This document shows, piece by piece, positions 11,952 to 24,755 of a stretch of 64,000 nucleotides of DNA. Origin of the DNA: Desmodesmus armatus (lineage: Eukaryota; Chlorophyta; Chlorophyceae; Sphaeropleales; Scenedesmaceae); assembly GCA_007449985.2 (NCBI GenBank), contig VIIQ02000218.1:62001-126000 (forward strand), given 5' to 3'. The position numbers and the translations under genes were made by a program. The first letter of the stretch is position 1; every line of letters starts with the position of its first letter. The notes under the pieces were generated by a model that did not search any database, was not told the origin of the DNA, and saw nothing but the letters and a program-made list of their open reading frames with translations.

Positions 11952-14900
11952 TCAATCCACAGCAGTGAAGGGGTGTTCGCCCGTAATCAGAAACTGCTTG
12001 GCATCGTCAGCACCCTGCAGCGCACCAGCACGGAAGATACTTCAGAAGTTGTGTCAAGATAAGCAACAACTGTTACACAACAAGAGAGTCTGCAAGCAAA
12101 CATAACCCTGGAATGGATCAAAATGCACTTCACAAACACACGAATGCGTGGCTGCCGTTGCACTACTGCAGTCACCAACCTGAAGCAGCAGGTCAGCAAG
12201 CCGCGCGCGCGCAGAGTCCATTGTAGCGGTGTTCAGGGGGCAGTTGCGCAGCGGGTAGCGGAGGCATATGCACTCAGCAAACACAAGGGCAAACACGCCA
12301 CAGTTGACGCCGTCACGCTGTCTTGGTATATCTGTTGCCGGCCTGATCGACCAAAACTCCTCGTTGGCAAGTTGCAATGCGCGAGCAGTATCTTGTGCCA
12401 CGTCGAACCTGTTGGCGGCTTCCTTGCAGAGAAAGAACTGCATGGCATCAGCCTCCGCATCGCCCGACACCTAAGGGGGGGGGCGACAAACAGCAAAAGA
12501 CTACACAACAGCAACAGACATGGATAGCAATGTTGCTCATAAACAATAGCCTACAAGAGACGCGCCTGCACATACATGTCATCAGTCAAATACGGTGGCG
12601 AAGAGACACAGCGCTGCCGCCGCCCAGCAGAAAACCGGCAACCTTTCACACCAGATGCAAACAATCCTCAGCAGAATCGTAAGTTGCAGTTGTACATGTG
12701 AGACCACACTCCCTTGCAGGAAACAGAATGCACAGACGCCACATGTGCATCACAGACACACAAACGAAGGGTTCTAGACAACATACCATCAACGGGTCGT
12801 AGTAGATGATTTCTCCTGAGTTGAGGTCTGCCACAGTGATGATCCAGTGCCCTACCGCTGTCAAAAGGGGCCTCAGGATGGGGGCGAATGAAGCACGGCG
12901 CCACCAACAGGTCACAATCGAGGATGGTGCTCCACTGGGACCCCCAGGCTGACAGGGCCGATTGGCTGGTAAACCGGGCTGCTGCACTGTAGTCAAGGTG
13001 ATCAGGCTGCTCCATCAGCTTGCTCATGAACCAGGTGGGCACGCACACCACAGCGGGCACATTCAGGCCTTCAAGCAGCCAACGTGAGTGAGACTTGTTG
13101 AGTTGGATGATGCGTGCATTGACAATGTCATCATTGAGGCGCTGGTTGGGTGATAACGTGCTGAGTGAACTCAACCGAAACCCTGCATGCTGCCAATTTA
13201 CAAGCTGACCGGCCCTTGCTGTGATGCCCGCCAGCAATGTCATGTCCCCCTGCTGGGCACACCATGGTGGTCGACCATCCCACACGACGTCAGCCACCTG
13301 TATAGAACACCACGGCAGCATACACAACAGCACACAAGATCACGCAAGCTGTTGTGTACGGCTTCTGAAAGGCAGCACCTTGTGGCAACCAAGCAAGGGA
13401 GAGGGGGGGGGGTACATCCCCCCCCAAAAAACCAGCATTATGGGGGGTGTGTGGCAACTATAAACTTTCCTGCTGGTTGGCACTGTCCACAACCGGCCAA
13501 CCCCCCCAGCCCCCCCCCCAATTCACGCACAGACACTCCAGGCTCCCGCACACCAGGTATTGTACAAAGGATGCGAGACGCAGCGGGAAGCTTGTAGTGT
13601 CAACACACGAAGCACGCACACACAGGGTCAATCTGGCAGGCAAGAACAACACATGATGAAGACACCAACAACACATGATAGCACGCAACCCTTGCGCACC
13701 TCCCCTGCGCACTAGCACACATAAGAGCACCCGCATTGCTGACTTACGGCCCATACCTGAAGCGCAGGGGTGTGTGCTGCATCCGTCATGTCAACATCGC
13801 CATCACCAGTGTCTGGCGCAACTGCTGCATCTGTACCTGCATCCTGATCTGCGCCATAGTCCTCCCCGTCCCAGCTGTGGACACTGTCGGCATCGGCCTC
13901 GCTGTCCTCTGCATCATTGAAGTGCAGACCATCAGCCACTGCCTCAGCAAGCTCGGCTGGCATTTGCTGATCTGGCAGGGGCCCCTGCAAGCTGCTGTGG
14001 CCAATGAAATCAGCCACCACTGAGGCCTTGCGGCACATAGACAGCAGCTGCTCCCTGCGGTGCTGCAGCAGCAGCAGCCCTGACAAAAAGAGCTGCTGCT
14101 GCAGCGCATTTGCCAGGCTCTCGCGCTGCGGCTGTGCTGCTGCTTCCTGTGTGTCGGCAGGCTGCCCCTGGAGCCACAGCTGCACGTCAGCAGCAACAGC
14201 ATGCTGCTGCGCGGCAGTCATATGCAGTGCGCTGTCAACAGCTTCCAGCTGGCTGCTACAGCTGCGCATGAGGCTGTCAACCTCAAACTGCACCAGTTGC
14301 AGCTCTGTGCAAGCAGCCCTGAGCTTGAGCGCATTAAGCGCCATGCGCTGCTTGATCAGGGGGAGTGTGCCATCCAACTGCTGCTGCTGCCAGGGAAGGA
14401 TACCGCTGCACAGGTCCTGCATAATGGCTGACTGGGGTGTGATGGGCTGACCAGTGACTGTACTGCTGCGTGATAGCCACTCGGCACCTGCGTGCAAGGA
14501 GCAAGCGCAAACCACCACCGGGGGTGCAGGAGCTGACGTGAAGCAAGTAGACCAACAATGTAGGGAGCGCGCAGCTGTGGTGCAACCCCAACATTGTCTG
14601 GGGAACAGCTCACAGTGCATCCAGATGCTGTGACGTGCTCAAGTTAACGCACGCGCACACCACAGTCTGCAGAGACATCCGCAACAGTCGTGCCGTAGGT
14701 ACTTCCAGCTCTCACCTGTCGCCAAGCCGACAGAAGACAAGGCCACCTGGCGCACACTGCCAGCTGACTGGTCAGCTACAGCCAGCATATGCTGTGACAA
14801 CCGCTGCAGCTGACATACCCACTGCAGCAGCTCATGCACCAGCCCCGCCAACTTGCTGCGCTGACGCTGTAGCTGCTTGGTGATGTTTTTGTGCGTTTGG

Positions 14901-17900
14901 CGCGCTGAACCCATGTGTTCCTGCAACCACCTGGTGAAGCAGTAGAGGGAGCTGCCTTCACCAAGTGCTGTCTGTATGCTGCGCACTTTGCACAGTTGTG
15001 CCGCACCATCCAACAACTCAGCTGATTGCAGAGACCATGGCTGCTGTAGGTCATTCTCAGCCAAAAGGTCTTCAAGCTGCTGCTGCCTGCATGACACACA
15101 CGCCAGAGACCGCAGTCAGTTAACAGCCGAGGAGGGGGGGGGGGGAGTAGACAAGGGCAATTTTTTTGGGAAATGGGTATCACACAGGCCACTGGAGAAA
15201 TGACCCACAATATGGTGCTGTGCCTCAGCCCATTCAAGCAGACGCACCGCTGATGCAGGTTGTCAGACGCGTGGGAGCCAGTAAGCAGGTCGCTGGGCAG
15301 CACCTGCGCCACCATTGCCGCACGTGAGGCCTGAACCGACAGGGCCTCCACCATGAGCGTAGCCTCTGCAAGCTCTGCCTGCCATGGCATATCATCACTC
15401 ACAGCATCCACACCGAGGACTGATGGACACTGACCCAACACCCGCAGCTACAGCAGCAGAGAACAGGCAGGGGCACAGGCGATGTTGGGGGGGGGGGGGA
15501 CTGGACAGGTACGTCAACGCTAAGTCTGACACTAGCGCTGAAGGCTCCAGAGCAGCGCATCTCCAGCAAACCAGCGACAAAGCACAACAAGTGTGCGCAC
15601 GTAATCCACAGGTGGTGGCAGGGCCCATGACGACAGGAATGACTGACAAAATTGACTGCACAGTGTTGGCATGTATGGCATTCAAGCATGGGGCCTGCTA
15701 GCCAGTGCTACTGCTGTGACCAACCTGCGCTGCAAGCAAAAGGTTGTGTTTGCACTGACGGTGGCGATGCATGGTACGGAGTGCTACGCACCTGGACAGG
15801 AGGCACACCAAGTGCCAGCGCCCTTTGCGCAAGGCGCAGCTGCTCCTTGGTGTAGCGCTCCTTGGATAGGCCAGCCTTGTGCCATGTGCGAAGCACCAGG
15901 CTAGGCAGATCCTCCGCCTTCTTGTGCTCCCACCCCATGATCTGAGCATCGAGCCATACTTGGCGGACGGGCTTGCGACAGTACTGCAAGACACTGCCCT
16001 GAGTGCCCATGTACCCGTTAGCAGTCTCGGTAGGCTCACCGAAGCCCATGCCGAGAGCTGCGTCGAGCTCAAGTGTGTGCTTCTCAGAACATGCGGGTGT
16101 GTGCATGTACCTGTGGAAGGGGGGCAGCGGGGTGCGCAGGTTGCTGCCCCATGCCGCGAGCGGCAAGGGCCACAGGCCCGAGGAACCGCACGCCTCGGAC
16201 ACCTGCCGGAAGTGTGGGCCAAAGCGGCAGTTGATGTCGTAGAAGCTGCCGTATGGCCACACATTGTGGCTGCGCATCAGGAGGTGCAGTAGGCACTGCG
16301 CAAACACAAACCGCTCTCCAGAGCCAAGCATGTTGACAGCCATCAACATGAAGCCATGCCTGCCAACACAAACACAAAGGCAAACATGAAGTCAGTATCT
16401 GCAAGTGGCGCTGCAGTCTGCAGCGGTGTTGACAACCCCAGCTACCATTGACTGCAACTGTGACTGCAGCATGTGGCGGAGACAGGGACAGGCAACAAAG
16501 CCCATCAGGGATTCAAACCAGGCTCGCACACCCAGACTGAAACTGTTTTCCGTCAGGTGCATGCACAGTTGCGCAACACATACCTGCACACCAGGGTCAC
16601 GATGCCCTTGATGTCGAAGGCCTTGGTGCTGCGCCCTAGCACAGAGTCAGCACTGAAGCTGTGGCAGTCCTTCTTGCGTTGATACCTGGGTGGTCGTGGG
16701 TTGAGCGAGTCATACTTGCCCAGGTAGCTGTCAGGCACCATGCGCAGCACCGCAGGGGCATCACTGGTCTTGCTGGAACCTGCAGAGAGAAGAACAATGG
16801 CGGGCGTTACCCTGCGCATCAGTTGCAATCCAGATGTAGGGAGGCGAATGTGCGATGACTGCCTACAGCATCATGAGGAGACCACGAGGTACATGGTTGG
16901 CAAAGGATGGGCATGGACAAGATCACAGACAAAACACGAAGGAGCCAGCACGCGCATGTGTGTGCACGCACGCACGCACGTGTGCGCACGCTGCACGCAC
17001 GCACAGATGCGGGCAAAGCCATGTGTGCGTGGTTGTGGTTGGCACTAACCTGCTTTTGCCAGGTGCGGTACTCGCATGAGTCCGTCGATGTAGCAGTACA
17101 GCAGCACAAGAGGACTCGTGTAGGGCGCAAAAACTGGCAGCGGGTTTGACACCAGCATTGACTGTTGCAGGGTGCTGACAGAACTGTCGACTTCTTGCAG
17201 TGACTGCGCGCCCAGATCTTCAGCTGCTGAGTGTGACTGCTGATGCTGCTGCTGCTCCTGCTGCTGTGGCTGCTGTTGTGACTGCTGCTCTGGCTCCAGA
17301 GGGCCTGCACTGCTGGCATCACCCGGGCCCATGACTGGGACACCGTTGAGCAGATGAGCGGCATGCTGCTGCTGCAGATACCCCATGTGGCCCTGGCTGC
17401 ACACAGCACAACAGTCTGCAAGGCCTGCAGGCGGCAGGCCAAGCAACTGTGGGTCTGCACACTTAAGCTGCAGAGCCGCAAAACTGTCAACCGCGTCACC
17501 CAGTGAGGTCTGAAAGCGCCCTGGTTTGACCCTCTCATCCCAATGGCCTGCTGCCACAAAGAGTCGCTGCAGGGCGTTTGCCAGGCCGTAATGGCTGGTG
17601 CCCTTGCAGTGCTGGCGCTGATAGAACAGCATCAACAACAGGTCTGCGCGAAACCACAAGGGCGGTGCTGATGCTGCCCTGCCATGGGACTGAAGGCGCA
17701 CTGCATCCACTGGGCTGCCAGGGTAGAAGGCTGCCATGCTGGGTGCCAGGTTGAACACTGCACCGCTGGGGCACCTGAAGGCATATGGAGCAGCAAGAGA
17801 CGTGAGCATAAGTCCAACCTGCCAGTCCACACCCCTCAATAAGGTTCACAACACACCGACAGCTTTGCTGAAAGGCATGCCCCAAACATCCCCGACTACA

Positions 17901-18764
17901 TACAGTCTGGTGACAACATAGATGCAGCATCAGCCGCCCAATCAGCAGGTGCTCCCAACTACCAGTGTCGTGAACCATACATGCAGTGGCACAGCACACC
18001 TGTTGCAGCTCCAGATGGGGATCTGATGGCCAAACATCCCCATGAAAGAGACAAGTATGACTTCTGCCTCTGTGATCTGGGTGAGGTCATTGAAGCCACA
18101 TGTGGGGAATCACACACCCTGACACCTGGGCAGCAGATGGTGAACAATTGAACAAGAAAGGTCACCGACAGAAAGGTGCACGTTGCTTTCAATGTCTGAC
18201 GGTGCAAAGGTGTTGGGATCACCAGCAGTTACAGGTTGAGCAGTCCATTGGTGAGCGTTCAAAACATCAGCGCAGCACCTACCGTTCAGCAACGTAGTCT
18301 TGTATGACGCCATGTTCAAACTGCACCAGCGCTCTGCGTGCTGGCAAGCACGCAACAAACTGCTTTGCGTCCTGCTGCTGCCTCCAGTTGGCGTCAGCTG
18401 CCTGCCGGTTGGCTGCAGCACTGCGTGGCTTTTGCTGGGAAGCTGCAACTGACACCCTAAGGGTTTGGCTGGAGAAAATGCCAACAGGGGGCTGCAGGCC
18501 ACCCTGAGCTGTGCCAGCTGCAGCTGGAATGCTGTCTTCGACCATGACGTCTTCATCAGGGCTGTTGGACGCAGCAGCTGCGCCATCCTGCGGGCCTGCT
18601 AGGTGGTGTGCCTGTTCTGCTGCTGCACGTTGGCTGATCAGTTGGCTAATCAGCCTGCCAGCGACATGTTGGGATACTCTGACGCTTCTCGCTGAAGAAC
18701 GTTGTTGCTGGGTGCTCTCAACGCGCGCTTGGTAGCGGGAGCTGTTTGAGTTGGATTGCTGCAT
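11952..18764 (-). CDS. KDZ-type transposase with C-terminal Ulp1-like cysteine protease domain
   Basis: Transposase of the Kyakuja-Dileera-Zisupton kind. Exons read on the minus strand: 18764-about 18294 (Gln-rich start), 18195-18126, 18069-18000, 17774-17050, 16779-16584, 16359-15792, 15429-15248, 15086-14716, 14487-13757, 13297-12787, 12470-12180 and 12014-11952. Only the first junction is unresolved. KDZ hallmarks are CRHG across the 16584/16359 junction, YDINC (acidic catalytic residue) near 16240, PPFHRYMH with a following Cys, and a GMGFGE acidic site. The 731-nt exon is coiled-coil/acidic. The last exons carry a Ulp1/SENP fold: NQRLNDD, GHWIITVAD (His and Asp), PRQRDG and VNCGVF (catalytic Cys). 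A one-base frameshift is present at 12880-12884. KDZ elements are known to associate with Ulp1 proteases; here the phases support one fused product. ATG 18764 is the first in-frame start. Confidence 0.75.
12880..12884 (-). other. Apparent single-base frameshift in the Ulp1 domain
   Basis: The exon 13297-12787 is 511 nt, one more than a multiple of three, although both flanking junctions are phase 0. Upstream codons encode LLVAPCFIRP in one frame and downstream codons encode GHWIITVADLNSGE in the next. The switch coincides with a run of five G (C on the coding strand). One base fewer in this run would keep a continuous Ulp1-like frame, so this is either a real disabling insertion or a homopolymer error in the assembly. 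Confidence 0.7.
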
Positions 18765-19746
18765 CAGTGGAGTGTCAATGCCATGGATGAGAGGGTGCTG
18801 ACGTCAGTGAAGCGCAACCAATACTGATTTCACTGCTTTCCGCCAAACGTCTTAGATGCAAAAACGGCCCACCGTTCGGATGTGATAAAGTGTGTGTAAC
18901 ACACTGAAGGCACAACATGTTGAAATGGAAGTTGTGCGCCTCCAACAAATTGTTTTGTTGTAAAAGAAAGATTGAGACCACCGATTCCAGCCGATAAAGA
19001 AGGGTCCAGAAGCTTGGGAAGAGGCGGAGGAAAAGGCAGCGGGAAGGCAGGCACCATAGCACACGTTATGATTGTTTGTTTAATTGTGAAGTACGGTTGG
19101 CATACGCTGAAGGGCAGGAACGCCATGTCTTGCCATTGCCTTCATAACCGACAGTTTGAAAGCAAACAGACCAAGTTGCTGACAACGCATCAACCGACAA
19201 CTGACTGCACCAAAAAAAAGCAGTAACTTGAAGTAGTGATAGCAAATGTTCATCAGGACAGAAACAGGGCAAGCCCACAAACTGACCACAGATCTGGAGG
19301 ACTCATAAACCCAAACTGCGACGTATTTGCAGCAGCGTCTTCCTTGAGTAAAAACCACGCAGTGCACTAAACTGACAGTGTGCAGTGTATGTGAAACAAG
19401 CCCCCTGCTTGTTGTCTATCTACCTTGGGGGGCCCTAGTTTGACTGTGTTGTTAGCAACAACACATTAAGTTGACAACAAGTACAGTTGGGCTCCAAGGT
19501 GAAAGCGCACGTGTGAACAATGCCAATTGCGGTATGTACACAAGAATCAGGGAGGAGACACCAGATTACATGGCTCAGCCGGACCCAGCAGGCGACCAGT
19601 GGAGGTGAAGCTGGGGGCTGGACATTGACAGTGCCTGACAAGCTCTGAGTCTCTTAGAAAGCTATTATGTATGTGTCAGTCCAACAATCTCCCCCCTACA
19701 GCGCGTCTGGAGCTGGTGGTGCCCGTGCAGGTTTGATTCTGATCGT

Positions 19747-19792
19747 TAAAGACTTTAAAGGTAAGGCCACCATGCTGACATTAAAGTCTTTA
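19747..19792. repeat. 12-bp inverted repeat (hairpin)
   Basis: TAAAGACTTTAA at 19747-19758 is the exact reverse complement of TTAAAGTCTTTA at 19781-19792, with a 22-nt spacer. It lies between the transposase gene and the secreted-protein gene. Confidence 0.7.
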
Positions 19793-21404
19793 CGGTAAGA
19801 ACGGACTGCTGACACAATCTGTAATAGGTATCTCATCCAATGAGTTGGCTATACAGCAGCCACAAACAATCTTCTCATGTTCCACACAAGCTGCAGTACA
19901 ATGAAACGTGCACGTGCCACGGGGCCTCTTGAGGCAGAGGCTTCACCTTTGAGCGGACACTCATTGCACCTATATATGGCGCGCGTTAATGCACCTATTC
20001 AGCATCACTAACATGGCGGTAACAGATGCCCTGTGGTCAGTGCACCAGCCCTGCATCTGCATCATGCTGCAACCTAATGTCGGTACCGACATGATCATGC
20101 ACGTGCCTGAATGTGATCTGACCACTCCACAACATCTCAGGTGTGCGGCACACCCAGCATAATGTATCAGCAGCCACAAGCTTCCCGAGGTGCCGGCACC
20201 CTACAACAAAGCAGCCGCAAACAGCCCATGCAGCAGAGGTGACCCTGGCTAAATCAGTACACCTCCACAACAGACCTACTGCATACATACTCGGAATGGC
20301 ATACCTACCCCACTGATCTACATGAGACCCCCCCCCACCACCACCACCTACCCCACTGCTGGAGCAAGTACCCTGAATGGCTAACATACAAGCAGAAGTA
20401 GAACGAATGAGCAATGGTAAAAGCAGCTAGCTGTGAACCTTTGCAGAATGCTTGAACACAAATGACTGCTGCACCAGCAGCAAGCGGTCCGACCGCTGCC
20501 ATCAGTGATGGCAGCGGCCTGCACACCACCCATAGCACCAAGACATGCAGACATGATAGAACACCCCAAAACAGCACAGCACTGTGACAGAGACAGCCAC
20601 CAACCACAGCAAAAAGCCCACATCACTGACTCTGATAGACAACCCATGCCTTGGGCTCACTCATCTAGTTGGTAACTAAATTTTGTGATAGCCAGCCTGA
20701 TTGAAGACCTTGGGCGTGGTCCACAAAGCGCCGACCATGGGCGGTAGGTAACAAGTTGTTGGCAGCTCGCCCCACGTGGCTAGAGCCAGGCTGGCACAGA
20801 GTGTTGCTCATGAGGTGCTGCCCACTATCTTATCATTTTTGAGCCTTGTATTGCATCGATTCCTTTAGGAATAGAGGCCAATACAGCGCACGGGTCTCAC
20901 ACCGACACACATGACTGCCAAAAGTTGTCTGGAGCGTTGGTTGACAATGTACTAATAAGGAGTAGAAATCCTGATTGTGAGCTGGTTATGGATGCAGCAG
21001 CAGCGAACGCAAATATTGGTCCTGCTGCTGTCGGCCGGAATGCAAAATAGTGAATTGCCAAAGTAGTCGTGTGTATTTGTATGTGGCGGTGGAGGCACGA
21101 CTGTTCCCTGTAAACGTCTGGTTGCAAAGGGGACCTAATGAACATGGACTGTATCCTTGCACATGCAAAACTCACCGCAAGCCTCACGGCAGCACAAACG
21201 TGCTCGACCATACAATATTAAGCGTTTGATGCGGTCTTCGGGCCCAGGTTGCGGGGCAAGCGCGAGTTGACTAATTGGTTACTAACAGACCGTCAGCTGT
21301 GGATGTGCCGAAGAGATAAGGACATCAGCGGATCAAGCCCATCAGTAATACTTGCGTGGACAAAAGGAGCAGGACAGGGGTATAAGGGTGCAGCATACAC
21401 GTTC

Positions 21405-21405
<1 letters not shown>

Positions 21406-21483
<78 letters not shown>
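21406..21483. repeat. (CTG)26 trinucleotide tract
   Basis: Seventy-eight uninterrupted bases of CTG repeats. In one frame it would give about 26 alanines inside an open frame (21249-21638) with no recognisable flanking sequence, so I treat it as intergenic. Confidence 0.95.
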
Positions 21484-21485
<2 letters not shown>

Positions 21486-22022
21486 AGCTTGCCGTTAACC
21501 AATGAGTGCTATGCCATATGGTACCCGATCATGTCGTATCTGAGTTTCAAACAAAAGCGCTACTCTCCAGGCCCTTGGAAGGCCGGGAAAGGCCATCAGC
21601 AGCCTGTTTGTGACAGACATACAGCAGCAGCACACTAGCAGCAGCAACCGTTTAGCACCTTGGCAGCAGCAGCCCCACAATGAGAAAGCCTCGCCCAGAA
21701 AACCAGCCACCTATGAAACCCCAGTCTGCACAATCCAGGGTATGCCCACTTGTATCAAAAACAGCAGGACGGAATCGATGCAGTACTGACGCCACCCGGG
21801 CGTTAGACGTTCTATTGAAGACCCCTAACATGCCATGGAAGAGCACGTGGCTGCAGCCCAGCTGCCTGCGGCAGTCGATTGGACAGACGCTTGAACTCAC
21901 ACACCAATCTCCAGCACTTTGCCCCACACACACAACACCGCCCTGTAGCTGAAACACCATGCCCCGGCCTGCAAAGTACACCCCTCATTCAAAATCTGAA
22001 CATGGCAAGCTCAAGGCAAGCA

Positions 22023-24755
22023 TCAGATATTCACCCTGATTGTCACACTCTCATTCTTCTCGCCAAAGAGGAACTGGTCTGCACCCTGTACAGACACCAC
22101 AGGCACCTCCCCGCCCCTCCTCCAGCTACCAGCTGCCTTCAGCAGAGGTCCACTGTCAGTGTAGGGCCACGGATGTACGTTGACGGACAGCACCGTCACT
22201 GACGAGCGGCTGAGGGAGCTGGTGGGGTCTGCGCCTGGCACCGTGGTGGGCGTGATGATTGTGTTGGCCACCACCTGCAAGAACATACCGGCCAAATGCA
22301 GCAGGGCACACTTATCGGTGGCGCATAGACACACTGATGCAGGGATCCCTTTCATTCAGCACTACTGTTGCATAGCACTTTCCGAACAGGCCCCACAGGC
22401 TGTGGTGTGTGAGTTTCTTGCTGATCAAGCTATGCTTGCTCACCATAGCAACGCCATCAACCTTGTTCACAGGAGTCACCAGCACCGTGAAGTCCCACTT
22501 GGCAAAGTCGTCGCACACCTCAGTCCCGTCCGCGCCAAAGTCCGGCGCGTCCCCGCCAGCATGCGTGACCGAGACGTCATTTGCATCAGATGCAAAGCTC
22601 ATCTTGACCCTCGCACAAGCGCCCGCACTCCAGCCCAGGTTGGCGCGGTTCAAGTTGAACTTCTTCGGCCACGAAATCAGCGGCTGCGGGCTGCCGACAA
22701 TGTTGACTTGCGCGCGTAGACTGCTGGGCTTCAGCCCAAGGTCGTACTGCAGGCGGAACGTGCAGGTGAGCATCCCTGATGCGTCCACCTTGACGGGAAA
22801 GACAGCATCATCGCCTGGCTTGCACAGCGCTGTTTGACCCCAAGGCAGTACTGCGTTGATGGATGCCACTTCTATCCCCGCAGAGTTGTGGTTCTCTACT
22901 GTAATCGTGCCTTCCACGTAGTACCTCGGCATCTCAGAGGGCCGTACAGGGACCCGGAGCGCGCTGACAGTGAACTGCGCTGCTGCTGTGCTGTTAGCGT
23001 AGACTGGCAAGGCCTCAGGCGCCACGCTGCTGCTAAGCAGCCATGTATAGTTGCTGACGATGTACGTGCCGTCAATATGCAGGGAGACCTTGGGCTTCCG
23101 TAGCTTTGGCGATCTGCGGCCTTTACTGCCTGCTGGAGCTGGGCTGTCTGCTTCTGCGTCTTGCTGTTGCTCTGACTCAGCGTCATCATCACCACCAGGT
23201 TCATCAAGCTCCCCTGCTTCCAAAGTATCTGGATGCTGTTCTGCGGTCAAGTTGCAGGTAGCGGGGATGATGTCCACAGACAGCGTGCTGCTAGACAGCC
23301 TGGTGTGCCTGTTGGCTGCTTGCTGTGGCTTGCTGTGCTGCCCTGTGCTGTCCTTGGCCCTAGCGCCAGGGAGGCTGGAGATGTCACTGCTGCACAACAG
23401 CTGCAAGCGACAGCCATAACAAGGAGCGAGATGTCAGTAGCGCTGTTGTTTTGGTTGTGCGGCAGGTGCTGTGAGAGATGTCAAAGATGCCAAGTATGAG
23501 ACACACAGCGCGTGGCCTGCAGTTGATCCAAACCCAGCAGATACTGGGCTGATGTTGGGTGCTGTGTCCTCACTAACCCCCAATGGGCAAGCAGCTACAC
23601 GGCCATCTGCTGCTGCTTCAAGTCGCTGGCACTGCCGCTGCATGCTGCAGGTGCATGTCATGCAGTGCAACTGCCATACCTACAGCTCAGGGTGACTTGA
23701 GCAGACTTCGGCTGCTGCACAGTGCCATCCACCCGTGAACATCACTTTTCACATCTAAAACACATCACTTTTCACATCTCAAACACAATATGGGGTGACA
23801 ATCATGCAGAGGTTCACCAACTACTGAGCTTGCTGGTACCCACCTTTGTGTCTCCGCTGCATCCTTCTGGCATCTCTCCCTCCACACCATACACATCATT
23901 TACGATGACCTTACTGTCCAGCGTCCTGTTGGCACACACCAGCACACCCTGCTGCAGCTGCTCGCCCACCCCTGGGCTCTGGTAGAAGGTGCTGCCTGTT
24001 ACCTCACACTTATTACTCAACCTCACACAGGCATGCTTTGTACTCATGACGTCAGGTGAAGCAAAGTCAAGCATGAAGTGACCAGACTGCACTGCACCGC
24101 CATTCCAAGTGGTGGCCACCACCCTGCAGGACTGGCGGAAGTTGGTGCCCCACTGCGCCGGAACTGACAGCCCCCGCACTGAGCACATTGCTGTTTCTCC
24201 AGGGTGGATGAGCAGCACTGCTGCTGGGGCTGAGCTGTGCTCATGGGCAGGTGGGGTGCTGCTGCTGCTGCTGCTGCTGCTGCTTGCTGTATTGGCTGCA
24301 CATGGGAGTGCCAAGGACAGTCCCCAAAGGCACTCAATCTGCAGATTGTCTACCAAGATGTTCCCCAGCGATCCAGGGTTTGACACCCTTAGAGCACCTG
24401 CTAGGCCAAACCGAGCCTGTGCTACTGTCCGTTCCAGGTTGGTGCTGATGTGTGCCAAGGCAGTGCCTCGCCGGGGTACCCAAATGGTGCTGTTGTTGCT
24501 GCTGTCGCTGTCATTGTGGCCACGGGCATAGGCGTGAGGTAAGTGCTGCAAGGTATGTTTCCACGAGTATGCAAGCTGGGTGGTGATTTTCAGGGTTGCC
24601 CAGCCATCGATGACAGGCAGTGATGTGGACAGGGATTGCTGCTGCTGCCTTTGCGTGGCAGCATACTGCGCTGCACCAAGCCTCGTCCAGTCAAGAAGAA
24701 GCAGCAAACACAGAAAGTATATCGATAACGTTTGGTCCCCCTGTCTGGCTAGCAT
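22023..24755 (-). CDS. Secreted beta-rich protein with repeated immunoglobulin-like modules
   Basis: Three exons (24755-23844, 23400-22444, 22274-22023) join in phase 0 to give about 706 residues ending at TGA 22023-22025. The N-terminus has a basic start, a leucine-rich core (FLCLLLLLDW) and a small-residue site (LGAAQ), as in a signal peptide; there are several NxS/T sites. The body contains two related modules. Each has a Y-x-W strand, a turn with V-x-N before an I/V-x-V-x-x-I pattern, then paired cysteines, consistent with extracellular beta-sandwich repeats. An acidic Asp/Glu/Gln linker followed by a basic GRRSPKLRKPK patch separates them in exon 2. A Ser run of about nine residues interrupts the first module. 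I do not recognise a named family. A cell-wall or matrix role is inference from secretion and fold type. ATG 24755 is chosen because it starts the signal peptide. Confidence 0.7.

Larger units (their letters stand above)
11900..18900 (-). mobile_element. KDZ DNA transposon, ends not located
   Basis: The extent is approximate and is set by the transposase/protease gene. I looked for terminal inverted repeats and a short target duplication outside 11952 and 18764 and could not identify a convincing pair by eye. The true element may extend several hundred bases on each side. Superfamily assignment rests on the encoded motifs. Confidence 0.5.
18901..22022. other. Intergenic stretch, no gene recognised
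   Basis: No supported gene was found on either strand. It contains a short inverted repeat (19747-19792) and a long CTG tract (21406-21483). Open frames over the CTG tract encode only a polyalanine run and look fortuitous. Confidence 0.5.

Noticed and set aside
19100..19700. Terminal inverted repeats for the KDZ element
   Set aside because: Several short matches between this area and 11000-11900 were considered, but none exceeded what chance would give and no target duplication was visible.
21249..21638. Open frame on + strand with a 26-residue polyalanine run
   Set aside because: It is open mainly because of the CTG tract; flanking codons show no motif, no splice partners and no start context.
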